Shown piece after piece: positions 28,471 through 37,370 of a stretch of DNA of 64,000 nt. The notes beneath the pieces were generated by a model. That model made no database searches. It worked only from the letters and a program-made list of their open reading frames with translations, and was not told the origin of the DNA. The DNA lies in NCBI RefSeq assembly GCF_033449965.1, contig NZ_CP137761.1:2046001-2110000 (forward strand), read 5' to 3'. This stretch comes from Bacillus sp. T3 (GTDB lineage Bacteria; Bacillota; Bacilli; Bacillales; Cytobacillaceae). The stretch's first letter is position 1, and each line of letters opens with the position of its first letter. A program made the translations under genes and the position numbers.

Positions 28471-28659
28471 AATTGGGTAATTATGATTCCTGGAGGTTCC
28501 TTAGCATGTTGTTACCGATTAGTAAGTATAGTCCACATTGTATATAAATTTATGGTCTAAATGACTGGATGGAGAAATAACTTTTTAGAGAAAACTATTT
28601 ATTAATATTAAAACCAAGTTTTCCTATTCGATATTAGGGTAAAGGTGGAGGTAAGCAGT

Positions 28660-28881
28660 ATGGAAACATTAGCATTAGATAAAGAAAAATTAAATCATAT
28701 AGTAGCGTTATTAAGCAATATTGAGTATGGTTCCGTTTCTATTATTGTTCATGATGGGCAAATAACTCAAATTGAAAGTACAGAGAAGAAGCGGTTTGCA
28801 GTTGAAAAGAAGAAGAAACGGCAGAATGAAAACGTCCCAGGCAGCAATAATTTTATATCAACCAACAAACGATCTCTATGA
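28660..28881 (+). CDS. yezD: YezD family protein (DUF2292)
   Basis: The first 50 residues match the small YezD/DUF2292 family: LNHIVALLSNIEYGSVSIIVHDGQITQIESTEKKRF. The basic 25-residue extension (EKKKKRQNENVPGS...) goes beyond the usual length of about 55. The function is unknown; homologues are often found near sulfur and cysteine genes, which is not visible here. GGTGGAGG lies just before ATG 28660. A candidate attenuator RNA lies upstream and a terminator downstream. Confidence 0.75.
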   Translation: METLALDKEKLNHIVALLSNIEYGSVSIIVHDGQITQIESTEKKRFAVEKKKKRQNENVPGSNNFISTNKRSL

Positions 28882-28887
28882 AAGCAA

Positions 28888-28925
28888 AAGAGGCTGAAGC
28901 GTTTCCCAGCCTCTTAACTATTTCT
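28888..28925 (+). terminator. terminator after yezD
   Basis: AAGAGGCTG pairs with CAGCCTCTT, followed by AACTATTT. The T-run is poor. Confidence 0.6.
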
Positions 28926-28986
28926 CCAGTGATTGCTTGGAATAAAATCTCCAATAATCTTCATACTAACGAAGGATTATGACAGA

Positions 28987-29370
28987 ATGGAGATGTTTAA
29001 TTTGGATGAGTTATTTCCACGAAATGATACTGAAGCCGCTTTGCATGAATATAAGCTTGGACTAGGAACATTTACACAAAAAATGCCGGAAATTGCAGAA
29101 AAGTATAATGATTTCACTGCGGCATGCTTTAAGGACGGGGTCCTGTCACAAAAAGAAAAACAATTGATTGCATTGGGAATTAGCGTGTTTTCACAGGATG
29201 AATTTTGCATAATATATCATACAAAAGGGTGTTTGGATCAGGGGGCAACCGAGGAAGAAATATTAGAAACGCTTGGTGTAACGGTCGCATTTGGCGGTGG
29301 TGCAGCAATGAGTCAAGCAGTTACCCTTGTGCAGGAGTGTATCACTGATTTAAAGCAAATCAAACAATAA
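28987..29370 (+). CDS. carboxymuconolactone decarboxylase / AhpD-like family protein
   Basis: A 127-residue all-helical protein with the CMD fold pattern: FKDGVLSQKEKQLIALGISV, then CIIYHTKGCLDQGATEEEILETLGVTVAFGGGAAM. The CxxxH arrangement (C..YH) replaces the CxxC of true AhpD peroxidase partners, and the second half is closest to YurZ-like proteins. It may act in antioxidant chemistry or on a small lactone; this is not determined. ATG 28987 follows GAAGGA by 10 bases. Monocistronic. Confidence 0.75.
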   Translation: MEMFNLDELFPRNDTEAALHEYKLGLGTFTQKMPEIAEKYNDFTAACFKDGVLSQKEKQLIALGISVFSQDEFCIIYHTKGCLDQGATEEEILETLGVTVAFGGGAAMSQAVTLVQECITDLKQIKQ

Positions 29371-29420
29371 GATATTTTAAAATAATAATAACGTTCAGTA
29401 AAATAAAAAGATTTCAATAA

Positions 29421-29467
29421 GGTAAATGGTCCAGCTTGAAGAGTGTTGGTACCGTTTACCTTTTTTT
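29421..29467 (+). terminator. terminator after CMD-family gene
   Basis: GGTAAATGGT pairs with ACCGTTTACC across a 20-base loop, followed by seven T. Confidence 0.75.
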
Positions 29468-29641
29468 ATTATGGGTATAATTGAGTTTTATCAGCTTTTC
29501 ATTTATTTGTAATTGTCGAAAAAATCTTTAAAATAATATTGTATTTTGATCACAGTCATAGTAATATTATCGTAATATATCAAATCTTGTCGAATTGAAT
29601 TGCATTGCATAATCATATTGGACATCAATGGGGGTTACCTT

Positions 29642-31021
29642 ATGGATAATAAATTACCATTTTCAAAGTATTTTGTTGTTGGAGTTATGTTGTTTGCATT
29701 ATTTTTTGGCGCAGGAAATTTAATTTTCCCGGCTTCACTTGGTCAAAGTGCAGGTACGAATGTATGGATGGCCGTTTTAGGATTTCTCATCACTGGAATT
29801 GGTTTACCATTCTTAGGGATTTTAGCAATGGGTGTTTCAGGAAGTAAAAACTTACAAGAGCTTGCAAGCCGAGTTCATCCAATTTATGGAGTTGTTTTCA
29901 CTGCCGTATTGTATTTAACAATTGGACCATTTTTTGCAGCACCAAGAACAGGAGCAGTGGCATACGATATCGGTATTGCTCCATTTGTTGGTGAAAGCTT
30001 TGGACAAGCTGGTCTAATCGTGTTTACATTGTTATTTTTCGTTGTCACACTTTGGTTTTCATTAAATCCTGCTAAAATCGTGGATAATGTTGGTAAAATA
30101 TTATCTCCAGGTATCTTAATTCTTTTAGCTGTTTTATTAGTTATGGTATTCGTCAAACCGTTAGGCTCAATCGAAGCTCCTCAAGCCTCTTATGCAAACG
30201 GCTCGTTCGTCAAAGGCTTCATGGAAGGCTATAATACAATGGATGCTTTAGCTTCACTTGTGTTCGGAATCATTGTCATTAACGCGATCCGTGCAATGGG
30301 TGTCACTTCAACTCGTGGCGTTTTGATGGCATCGGCTAAATCAGGGATAGTGGCAACCGGATTTCTTGGTCTAATCTATGTTGGTGTTGCTTATTTAGGG
30401 GCTACTAGCATTAATCAATTCGGTCTTTTAGAAACTGGCGGACAAATCCTTGGGAAATCAGCGTCCTATTACTTTGGTACAGCTGGAACAGTTATGCTTT
30501 CTATTATTATCATCCTTGCTTGTTTAACAACTAGTATTGGGCTAATCACTGCCTGTGGGGAATACTTCAATACGTTATTTCCGAAAGTTAGTTACAAAGT
30601 GTGGGTTATTTTCTTCTCAACGCTATCATTTGGAATTGCGAATTTTGGTTTAGCAAACATTATTAATTACTCAATTCCTGTTTTAATGTTTTTATATCCA
30701 TTAGCTGTAGCATTAATGCTCTTAACCTTCGTTTCGAAGTTCTTTAACCACGCTCGAATGGTTTATGTAGCGGCTATCGGGGTTACCTTCTTAATCAGTA
30801 TTATTGATGGATTAAAAACCTTCTGTGCGTTGTTTGGTTTGGAATATTTCGGCTGGATGAAGCCTATTGTTTCATTCTATGAGAAGTCATTGCCGTTATA
30901 CAATGAAGGGTTAGGCTGGCTAATACCAGTTATTGTTGCGATAGTGGTAACGGGTGCGATTGCTCATGTACAAAAAACATCTGAAAATCGTATCCAAAAC
31001 AATACCGAAAAAGCAGCTTAA
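29642..31021 (+). CDS. brnQ: Branched-chain amino acid transport system II carrier protein
   Basis: The 459 residues start MDNKLPFSKYFVVGVMLFALFFGAGNLIFPASLGQSAG, the diagnostic BrnQ N-terminus, followed by ten or more further helices (FAAPRTGAVAYDIGIAPFVG, ACLTTSIGLITACGEYFN). It imports leucine, isoleucine and valine with sodium or protons. GGGGGT lies before ATG 29642. No T-box or CodY-like leader was recognised in the 170 bases between the preceding terminator and the gene. Ends at a terminator. Confidence 0.93.
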   Translation: MDNKLPFSKYFVVGVMLFALFFGAGNLIFPASLGQSAGTNVWMAVLGFLITGIGLPFLGILAMGVSGSKNLQELASRVHPIYGVVFTAVLYLTIGPFFAAPRTGAVAYDIGIAPFVGESFGQAGLIVFTLLFFVVTLWFSLNPAKIVDNVGKILSPGILILLAVLLVMVFVKPLGSIEAPQASYANGSFVKGFMEGYNTMDALASLVFGIIVINAIRAMGVTSTRGVLMASAKSGIVATGFLGLIYVGVAYLGATSINQFGLLETGGQILGKSASYYFGTAGTVMLSIIIILACLTTSIGLITACGEYFNTLFPKVSYKVWVIFFSTLSFGIANFGLANIINYSIPVLMFLYPLAVALMLLTFVSKFFNHARMVYVAAIGVTFLISIIDGLKTFCALFGLEYFGWMKPIVSFYEKSLPLYNEGLGWLIPVIVAIVVTGAIAHVQKTSENRIQNNTEKAA

Positions 31022-31036
31022 TCTATTGAAAAGAGT

Positions 31037-31066
31037 AAACCTCTCCGATTTGGAGAGGTTTTTTCG
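31037..31066 (+). terminator. terminator after brnQ
   Basis: AACCTCTCC pairs with GGAGAGGTT around GATTT and runs into TTTTTCG. Confidence 0.85.
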
Positions 31067-31183
31067 TACGTTACAGCTATGGCTCGGATTTGTTTTGCAA
31101 ACTGTGGGTTGAGCAGGGGATATAGGTTGCTTTTGTACATATGGGGAATTTAACCGCAGTGGATATTTGCGATTCGTGGAAAC

Positions 31184-31480
31184 GTCCGTAAGAGAGTCTC
31201 ATTCGGACAAACTGAGGAATGCACTATTTGGAAGTGTCCGCAAGAAGGCCGCAAAAGGACAAAATGAGAACCGCAACACGAAGAAATGTCCGCAAGAAGG
31301 GTGCATACGGACAAAATGAGAACCGCAACACGAAGTAGTGTCCGCAAGCAAGGATCAAACGGACAAAGTAAGAACTGCGATACGAAGAAATGTCCGCAAG
31401 CAGGCCGCAAACGGACACACCGAGAACAACAACCCGTACGATTGTCCGAAAGAGGACCGCAAACGAATAGGGCACTTAAG
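31184..31480. repeat. tandem array of six 52-bp units
   Basis: GTCCG recurs at 31184, 31236, 31288, 31340, 31392 and 31444, exactly 52 bases apart. Each unit reads about GTCCGCAAGNAGG, NCGCAAACGGACA, AAATGAGAACCGCAACACGAAGAAAT. TGTCCG and CGGACA within each unit form a hairpin. Units 2-5 are closest to one another; units 1 and 6 at the edges are more diverged. The array lies in the 510-base space between the brnQ terminator and the convergent amino-acid binding protein gene. Confidence 0.9.
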
Positions 31481-31485
31481 AAAGT

Positions 31486-31524
31486 AAAAAAGGATGCCGA
31501 TTCATTTTGAACGGCATCCTTTCT
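31486..31524 (-). terminator. terminator of the amino-acid binding protein gene
   Basis: AGGATGCCG pairs with CGGCATCCT; the flanking A-run gives a T-run on the minus strand. Confidence 0.8.
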
Positions 31525-31531
31525 AATAATA

Positions 31532-32350
31532 TTATTGTTGTTCTTTTAGCTTTTCAATTTTTGGCTCAACACCAAACCACTCTTTGTAGATTTTTGAATA
31601 TGTGCCATTATCAAGAACTGTGTTAAGTGCTTTATCTAAATCAGTTTTTAGCTCACTGCCTTTTGGTAATAATAAGCCATAGAATTCAGCCGCGAATGTA
31701 TTTTCATCTTCAATTACGACAAGTTTGTCATTTGGATTGTTTTTCACATATTCCTCAACGACTGTGTTATCCGCAACAACGGCATCAACACCACCATTTT
31801 TTAATTCCATAATCGCTAATGGGATGTTTTCAAACTTTTTCACGTTCTCACTATTTGTTCCTAATATACCCTCAACTGCATCTTGTCCAGTTGTACCGTT
31901 TTGAACAGCAACTTTTTTATCTTTAAGGTCTGCAGCTGTTTTAATATCGCTACCTTCTTTTACCATAATCATATTTGTTGATAGGAAATATGGAACAGTG
32001 AAATCATAGGTTTGCTTACGATCATCATTAATTGTAATTGCTGAAGCAGCTAAATCTGCTCTTTTTCCTTTAATTTCAACGAAAATTGGATCCCAACCTA
32101 CGTTATCCATTTGAACTTCATATCCAGCTTCTTTTGCGACAGCATTGATTAAATCAACATCAAACCCAACGATTTCGCCTTTGTCCATATATTCAAATGG
32201 GGCATACTCTGCAGCTGTTACAACACGAAGCGTTTTCTTAGTATCAGAACCACCTGTAGCTTCGTCTTTTTTATCAGCTGAACCGCATGCAGCTAGGATA
32301 AAAGTCAAAGATAATAATAGGGCAAACATCATCATAAATTTTTGTTTCAT
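31532..32350 (-). CDS. amino-acid ABC transporter substrate-binding lipoprotein
   Basis: A 272-residue lipoprotein with signal MKQKFMMMFALLLSLTFILAACG (LAAC lipobox) and a family-3 solute-binding domain: LRVVTAAEYAPFEYMDKGEIVGFDVDLINAVAKEAGYE, SAITINDDRKQTYDFTVPYF, VAVQNGTTGQDAVE and EWFGVEP near the end. This type binds polar amino acids such as glutamine or arginine. No permease or ATPase gene adjoins it, so it is an orphan or serves a transporter elsewhere. AAATAGGAGG precedes the ATG. Confidence 0.88.
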   Translation of the reverse strand: MKQKFMMMFALLLSLTFILAACGSADKKDEATGGSDTKKTLRVVTAAEYAPFEYMDKGEIVGFDVDLINAVAKEAGYEVQMDNVGWDPIFVEIKGKRADLAASAITINDDRKQTYDFTVPYFLSTNMIMVKEGSDIKTAADLKDKKVAVQNGTTGQDAVEGILGTNSENVKKFENIPLAIMELKNGGVDAVVADNTVVEEYVKNNPNDKLVVIEDENTFAAEFYGLLLPKGSELKTDLDKALNTVLDNGTYSKIYKEWFGVEPKIEKLKEQQ

Positions 32351-32748
32351 TGTGAAAAAAACCTCCTATTTTACATGGATGATCATACAATCATTCTAGT
32401 AATTTGTTTTTTGATATTCCTTATTGTAATCTTTGTTGCTTATTTATTCAATACCTTGCATAAAAATTCTTTTTGTAAAATAGTAATTTTATTTTGTCTA
32501 CGTTTAGCAACCTAAAGTGGAAGAATCAAAAACGAGAATTCTCATTTTCGTTTCATGCACTAATTACTCGCTTCATAATTTCCCTCCTCGAAATTTATCA
32601 TGCCACAATTCATGTAAGAAAATTACCTAAAAATTGGTTTATGCTTTTACCAAAGGGAATGTGATTCCAAATAAATGGAAAAAGTACATTTATCACGTTG
32701 GATATGGGAATGCTTCTATTGTACAAAAAGATTAGGAGATGGTTTCGA

Positions 32749-33858
32749 GTGGATATTGCCATTATGGGTGCAGGATTATCTGGACTCGCATGTGCCATTA
32801 CCCTAGAACAGAATGGAGTTACCCCTACAATCTTCGAAAAACGAAGTAAAGTGGGGGATAGATTTGTAAATGGCGAGGTGCTGTTATCGATTTTTAATCT
32901 TCCTACTCATGACTGTATTGCATTTATGTCAGAAAAGTATGGGATTAACCTTAAACCATCAGCTAACATTCAAAAAATGATTCTTTCTTCAAAAAATGAA
33001 AAAACAACTATTGAGGCCCAATTGGGATTTACTAATATTCGCGGTCGAGAAGAGAATTCATTTGAAGCACAATTAGAAAGCCAGACTATGTCGACGATTC
33101 ATTACAACTCTGAGAAAACCTATGAACAATTACTAAAAGAATATACCCATGTGGTAATGGCAACTGGTGATGGCGATTACGCAAAGAAAACTAGAAATTT
33201 TCGAGAGGATTTGACCGTTTCTATTAAAGGGGCAACAATTGAAGGGAGTTTCGATCAATATACGGTCATGGCATGGGTTGACTATGATTTAGCGCCATAT
33301 GGCTACGGATTCCTTATTCCATTTTCAGAAAAGGAAGCATCAATTTCGGTGGCTATTCCGGATTTACCTAAAAATAATAAAGTAAATATCGAAAACCAAT
33401 GGAATCTGTTTTTCAAAAAAGTAAGTTCTGATTTAAAGCAAACAATGAAGGTGACCGATCAGTTTCAAGTGACCGGCTATCCAATTGGAATCTGCCATTC
33501 TGCCCGAATCGGAAATACCTTTTATGTGGGAAATTGCTTCGGTAGCATGATGCCGTTCATGGGTTTTGGCCAATATGCAGCACTTCTAAGTGGGGTGTAT
33601 GCAGCCTATGACTTATGTGGGTTGGGAAAATATGAGGAATTAATGAAACCACTGCGCGAAAGCTATGAGAATTCACTTGTTTTAAGAAGAATGATGGAGC
33701 TGTTGAATAATAAAGGGTTAGATAGAATCATTCATGGCTTGGAAGGCTATTGGGGTGAAAAAATATTTAATACAAAAACGATCGATCCATTAAAGGTCGC
33801 TAGTTATTTGTTACGACCGTATCTAAAAATAAAAAAAGGAGGGAGCATGTTTGAGTAA
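32749..33858 (+). CDS. FAD-dependent oxidoreductase, geranylgeranyl-reductase-like
   Basis: The N-terminal VDIAIMGAGLSGLACAITLEQNGVTPTIFEK is a GxGxxG FAD-binding beta-alpha-beta unit; VVMATGDGDY and YPIGICHSARIGNTFYVGNCFGSMMPFMGFGQ give the second FAD motif of the reductase/hydroxylase class. The 369 residues lack an obvious membrane anchor. The substrate is unknown. GTG 32749 is chosen because GGAGA lies about 10 bases upstream and the motif starts there. Its last codons overlap the start of a DUF3231 gene, indicating translational coupling. Confidence 0.7.
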   Translation: MDIAIMGAGLSGLACAITLEQNGVTPTIFEKRSKVGDRFVNGEVLLSIFNLPTHDCIAFMSEKYGINLKPSANIQKMILSSKNEKTTIEAQLGFTNIRGREENSFEAQLESQTMSTIHYNSEKTYEQLLKEYTHVVMATGDGDYAKKTRNFREDLTVSIKGATIEGSFDQYTVMAWVDYDLAPYGYGFLIPFSEKEASISVAIPDLPKNNKVNIENQWNLFFKKVSSDLKQTMKVTDQFQVTGYPIGICHSARIGNTFYVGNCFGSMMPFMGFGQYAALLSGVYAAYDLCGLGKYEELMKPLRESYENSLVLRRMMELLNNKGLDRIIHGLEGYWGEKIFNTKTIDPLKVASYLLRPYLKIKKGGSMFE

Positions 33859-34849
33859 TTCTGATTCCATTTCTTTAACATCTTCTGAACTTGGTTATCT
33901 CTGGACCGGATTTTCAATAAATGAATTGTCAAGATGGTTTTTAATCACTTTTCATGAACAAGCGAAGGATAATGATGTAAAAAATATCTACGCCAATGCT
34001 TTAGAAATTGCTGATAAGCTACTCGTAGGAAGGGAAAAACTACTTTCCAAAGAAGGATATCCCTTGCCAATTGGGTTTTCGGAAACTGATATCAATAAAA
34101 ACGCACCAACTCTTTTTACTGACCGTTTTTTGTTAACATATATGTTGATAGGTTCGCAGCTTGGACTTGAATTCCATACTCGCGCATTGGGTTTCTCTAC
34201 TAGGGAAGATGTTAGGAACTATCTATCTGAATGCTTAGAAGATGCAGTTCAATTAAATGGAAAAGTAAATGACCTCATGTTGAATAAAGGTATATATTGG
34301 CGAACACCTACCCTTCCAGCTCCTAAGAGTAACGAAAAAATTCACAAATCCAGTTATCTTGATGGATGGTTAGGAGATACTCGGCCGATGAATAGTATGG
34401 AGATTGCCAATCTATATGTGGTCATTGAACTTTTGATTATGATTGAGACCATTTGTATTGGTTTTGCGCAAATGTCAGAAGAAAAGAATATGACGGAGCT
34501 ATTTTTATCTGGCGGCACACTAGCTAAAAATCAATATCATTCCTTGTATGAGCTATTGACAAAGGATGGTTTACCGATTCCACCTACCTATACATCAGAG
34601 ATGACCGATTCAAATACTAGAGTCTTTTCTGATCGGATTATGGTTAGTCATTTGGCGGGTTTGATTGGATCATTAATCTCACAATATGGATTTGCACTTG
34701 GGTCTGTCATGAAACATGATTTACTTGCAACCTATTCTTCCTTGATTAGTAAGGCAGGTGCGTTTGCTGAGAAGCTCACTCGAATCCTTATTGATAAAGA
34801 ATGGCTCGAAAAGGTACCAGGAGCGATCTCGCGTAAGGACATCGACTAA
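33851..34849 (+). CDS. DUF3231 family protein, copy 1
   Basis: The 332 residues form two similar helical halves, each with the order: LW-x-x-x hexad helix, GYPLPIGF- or GLPIPPTYTSEMTD-type turn, and D-x-x-FTDRFLL / FSDRIMV helix. This is DUF3231, thought to be ferritin-like by fold; no metal activity is proven. The start is a TTG at 33851, eight bases after GGAGG and inside the last codons of the FAD oxidoreductase, so the two should be made together. A second DUF3231 gene is at 61603. Confidence 0.8.
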   Translation: MSNSDSISLTSSELGYLWTGFSINELSRWFLITFHEQAKDNDVKNIYANALEIADKLLVGREKLLSKEGYPLPIGFSETDINKNAPTLFTDRFLLTYMLIGSQLGLEFHTRALGFSTREDVRNYLSECLEDAVQLNGKVNDLMLNKGIYWRTPTLPAPKSNEKIHKSSYLDGWLGDTRPMNSMEIANLYVVIELLIMIETICIGFAQMSEEKNMTELFLSGGTLAKNQYHSLYELLTKDGLPIPPTYTSEMTDSNTRVFSDRIMVSHLAGLIGSLISQYGFALGSVMKHDLLATYSSLISKAGAFAEKLTRILIDKEWLEKVPGAISRKDID

Positions 34850-34985
34850 ATAAAGGTGAGGATTCAAGTGCCTGAGTCAAACTATTAAGGTTTGGCCCGT
34901 GGCACCTGAACATCCTACTGTTATTGATACCAGTATGTTAATAAAATTGCTTAAAGCCTCTTTGCCTCGAAAAACAATCCGAACA

Positions 34986-35456
34986 TTATCGTCCTTTTTC
35001 CTCTGAATCTGTTAAATTTTGTTCTTCCTTTATTTTAGACCATGTTTTGACATCGTCATTGCAAATACTTTGAAGTCGATCTTTATAGCGGACAAGAGTC
35101 TGAATTGAGATCTTTTCCTCAGGCATGCCAGCAATATAAAAATTAAGATCCCTTTTTAGCTCCTGCAAACTTGTTAACGTTTTGACATCCTTTATCCATA
35201 AGCTTCTGTGATTGTAGAAACCCTCAATTCCATTAAAAATAGTAATAAAGGCAGATAACATAAGAGCGAAATCGGAAATAAGGTTGTTCTGAATACTTTT
35301 TAAACCTAATAAAACAGTGACAAGAGCAGAACCGACGATTGAAGTTGTTTTAAGGAGTATCGCTTTATTTTTATGGCGCTTCCTCCTTTGTTCAAACATC
35401 ATTATGTTTTCGTCGATCTCCTTTAGTAGAAGGACTAATTTTGTTTCGGTCTGCAT
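34986..35456 (-). CDS. SLATT-like (DUF4231) two-helix membrane protein
   Basis: The 156 residues show a basic helix (FEQRRKRHKNKAILLKTTS), two adjacent membrane helices (IVGSALVTVLLGLKSI and FALMLSAFITIFNGIEGFY) and a helical cytosolic tail with RSLWIKDVKTLTSLQELKRDL. This is the layout of SLATT/DUF4231 proteins, predicted pore-forming effectors of nucleotide-signalling conflict systems. No SMODS nucleotidyltransferase or SLOG gene is nearby, so a defence role is not supported here; solitary copies of unknown role are common. Confidence 0.6.
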   Translation of the reverse strand: MQTETKLVLLLKEIDENIMMFEQRRKRHKNKAILLKTTSIVGSALVTVLLGLKSIQNNLISDFALMLSAFITIFNGIEGFYNHRSLWIKDVKTLTSLQELKRDLNFYIAGMPEEKISIQTLVRYKDRLQSICNDDVKTWSKIKEEQNLTDSEEKGR

Positions 35457-35557
35457 ACTTAAATATCCCCTTTTGAAATTGAAAATAAGGGAAAATTACT
35501 TCCTTTTGATAAAGTATGCAGACCGTTCCATTGGTGACTTGATGTCACATGAAATGT

Positions 35558-36109
35558 TTAAGCCAATAAAATATGGAATACACCCAACAGAATTGAAATA
35601 GTAATTAAAAATAGATGTGATTTCCGAGCGTTTTTTGATTTTTTGTTTTTGTTTAGGACTGTACCAAATAGTGCAGCAGTGAGTAGAATGACAACCGAAC
35701 CGATTCCGGTGAACGTATTTAGTTCAAACTCGGCTTCTGTAAGTAGCATCGAAATACCATGTGAAATTCCTAACAGCAATGCAAAACTTCCGATTAATAC
35801 ATGATATTTACCTAAAAATTTTGAGATTGAAATAATCATTTCCTTCAAACTTGGTACAGTGGTAATTAACCTTTTCGTGGATCTTCTTAATGGAAAAATA
35901 ACACCGGCTGTCCCCATTGCGATGGCGGTTCCCCAACCAACAGTTTTACCGATTTCCTCTAGTGCTCCCTCTTTCTCATTATTTTCTCTGAAGTCTTCTT
36001 TATATTCGTACACATCATCATCATCTGCAAAGACATAATGGCTACCAACATTGAAAACAAAAGCGAAAAGTATGGCAATAAATAATAATTGAATAGGTTT
36101 TTTCATCAC
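35558..36109 (-). CDS. membrane protein with paired histidines, cytochrome-b-like
   Basis: A signal peptide (MMKKPIQLLFIAILFAFVFNVGSHYVFA) is followed by an acidic extracellular stretch (DDDDVYEYKEDFRENNEKEG) and four further hydrophobic helices. Histidines sit inside or at the ends of helices (GKYHVLIGSF, LLGISHGISML, RKSHLFLITI, LLGVFHILLA), the spacing seen in four-helix di-heme cytochromes such as b561 or ferric-reductase domains. Heme binding is an inference from the pattern. It precedes the SLATT-like gene on the same strand by about 100 bases. Confidence 0.5.
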   Translation of the reverse strand: MMKKPIQLLFIAILFAFVFNVGSHYVFADDDDVYEYKEDFRENNEKEGALEEIGKTVGWGTAIAMGTAGVIFPLRRSTKRLITTVPSLKEMIISISKFLGKYHVLIGSFALLLGISHGISMLLTEAEFELNTFTGIGSVVILLTAALFGTVLNKNKKSKNARKSHLFLITISILLGVFHILLA

Positions 36110-36414
36110 TTAAACCTCCGATTGTTAAGCTTATTGGTTATAGGATATCCAATTAATCTGGAAAAAGGATGAAATTTGGACATGTTTAAAGCTCAAATCA
36201 TCTATTCCTTGCTGACATGTATGTTTGCTTGATAGATAGTAGATTAACAGGATTAAGGAACAAGCTTATCCAAATAATCACTTCTAACGAGATTTACTAT
36301 ATAGCTTGATGTAAAATAAAATATGAAAGCTACTGTACCTTTTTAACCCATATAAACTTTGCATTTACTTTGAACGTTTTGGTAGTAGGGCTAATAAGAG
36401 AAAGGTGAAGAGAG

Positions 36415-36885
36415 ATGAAGATTGGGGTTATTATCCATTCTCAGACCAATCATACCTATTTTGTGGCTCAAAGATTGAAAGAAGAGCTCTCTGCAACAGG
36501 ACATTCAGTTTCTATTGTCAAAATAATCGCAGCAAACGATCGAGAGCAAGACATTAATAAAATTAAACTAGAAAATACACCAGATGTTTCTGAATACGAT
36601 GGTATTATTTTCGGAGCACCAGTCAGAGGTTTTGCATTATCGCCAATTTTAACAGCATATCTTACTGGCATGAATACACTTAGAGGTAAAAAAGTTGAAT
36701 GCTATGTGACTCAATTTTTTCGCTATCCTTGGATGGGTGGGAATCGAGCAATCAAGCAAATGAAAAACATATGTGAAGAAAAAGATGCTAATGTGATCGG
36801 GACTGGAATAATAAATTGGTCAAGCAAAAAGCGCAAGGTCCAAATTGAACAAATGGCAGAAAAACAAAAACAATTGTTTGTTTAA
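36415..36885 (+). CDS. flavodoxin-like protein
   Basis: The 156 residues begin MKIGVIIHSQTNHTYFVAQRLKEEL, where SQTNHT matches the FMN phosphate-binding loop (T/S-x-T-G-x-T), and contain YDGIIFGAPVRGFALSPILTAYL, the second FMN loop. The third loop (VTQFFRYPWMGGNRAI) is also present. It should be a cytosolic flavodoxin or FMN-dependent reductase. GAAAGG is close to the ATG. A terminator follows directly; monocistronic. Confidence 0.75.
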   Translation: MKIGVIIHSQTNHTYFVAQRLKEELSATGHSVSIVKIIAANDREQDINKIKLENTPDVSEYDGIIFGAPVRGFALSPILTAYLTGMNTLRGKKVECYVTQFFRYPWMGGNRAIKQMKNICEEKDANVIGTGIINWSSKKRKVQIEQMAEKQKQLFV

Positions 36886-36896
36886 AAAGATGTAAA

Positions 36897-36936
36897 AAGC
36901 TTGGGGGTAGAATGTGCTTTAGCCCCCAAGCTTATT
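36897..36936 (+). terminator. strong terminator after flavodoxin-like gene
   Basis: AAGCTTGGGGG pairs perfectly with CCCCCAAGCTT. Confidence 0.85.
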
Positions 36937-36947
36937 TGTGTGCTGAA

Positions 36948-37184
36948 TTATTCAGTCTTGAAAAATCCCAATGCGTATTTAATGCCTTCTTCAATATCGT
37001 TTGTTTCATAACCAGATAAATCTTCATGGGTAATTTCTAAAGTCGTCCTTGTTAATGAATAGCCGCTGTCCAAATTTATATCAAGCATCACTTCAAACCC
37101 GTCTGCTGTTTGTGATATTTGGATAATGTCATAATCACGAATCGGCGTACCTGTTTCGTATTCTAACGGCTCTAATTCAAACAT
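36948..37184 (-). CDS. 78-residue acidic hypothetical protein
   Basis: AGAGGAGGTG lies just before the ATG at 37184. The protein (MFELEPLEYETGTPIRDYDIIQI ... GIKYALGFFKTE) is acidic and predicted to be mostly beta-strand followed by a terminal helix. I do not recognise a family. The longer frame back to 37232 has no ribosome binding site. Confidence 0.6.
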   Translation of the reverse strand: MFELEPLEYETGTPIRDYDIIQISQTADGFEVMLDINLDSGYSLTRTTLEITHEDLSGYETNDIEEGIKYALGFFKTE

Positions 37185-37370
37185 AATAAACACCTCCTCT
37201 TTATTGCTCCAAATCCTATTTAGGTTATACAAATCAAAAGTCAGATATTCTCGATAAAAATCGCTATCGAAAGCTTTTCATGTATAATGGAATCTAATCA
37301 GATTTTGCATATGAATAATTCACTGTGAGAACATATATAAGTCGGATAATATAAAAAAAGAGGTATATAC

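Noticed and set aside
31150..31475. Proteins encoded on the minus strand across the tandem array
   Set aside because: These frames arise because 52-bp units without stops repeat; there is no ribosome binding site and composition is that of the repeat.
31184..31480. CRISPR array
   Set aside because: The whole 52-bp unit repeats; there are no unique spacers between short identical repeats and no cas genes nearby.
32529..32552. Fur or PerR box around GAGAATTCTC upstream of the FAD oxidoreductase
   Set aside because: The palindrome is only ten bases and does not match the 7-1-7 consensus; position relative to any promoter is unclear.
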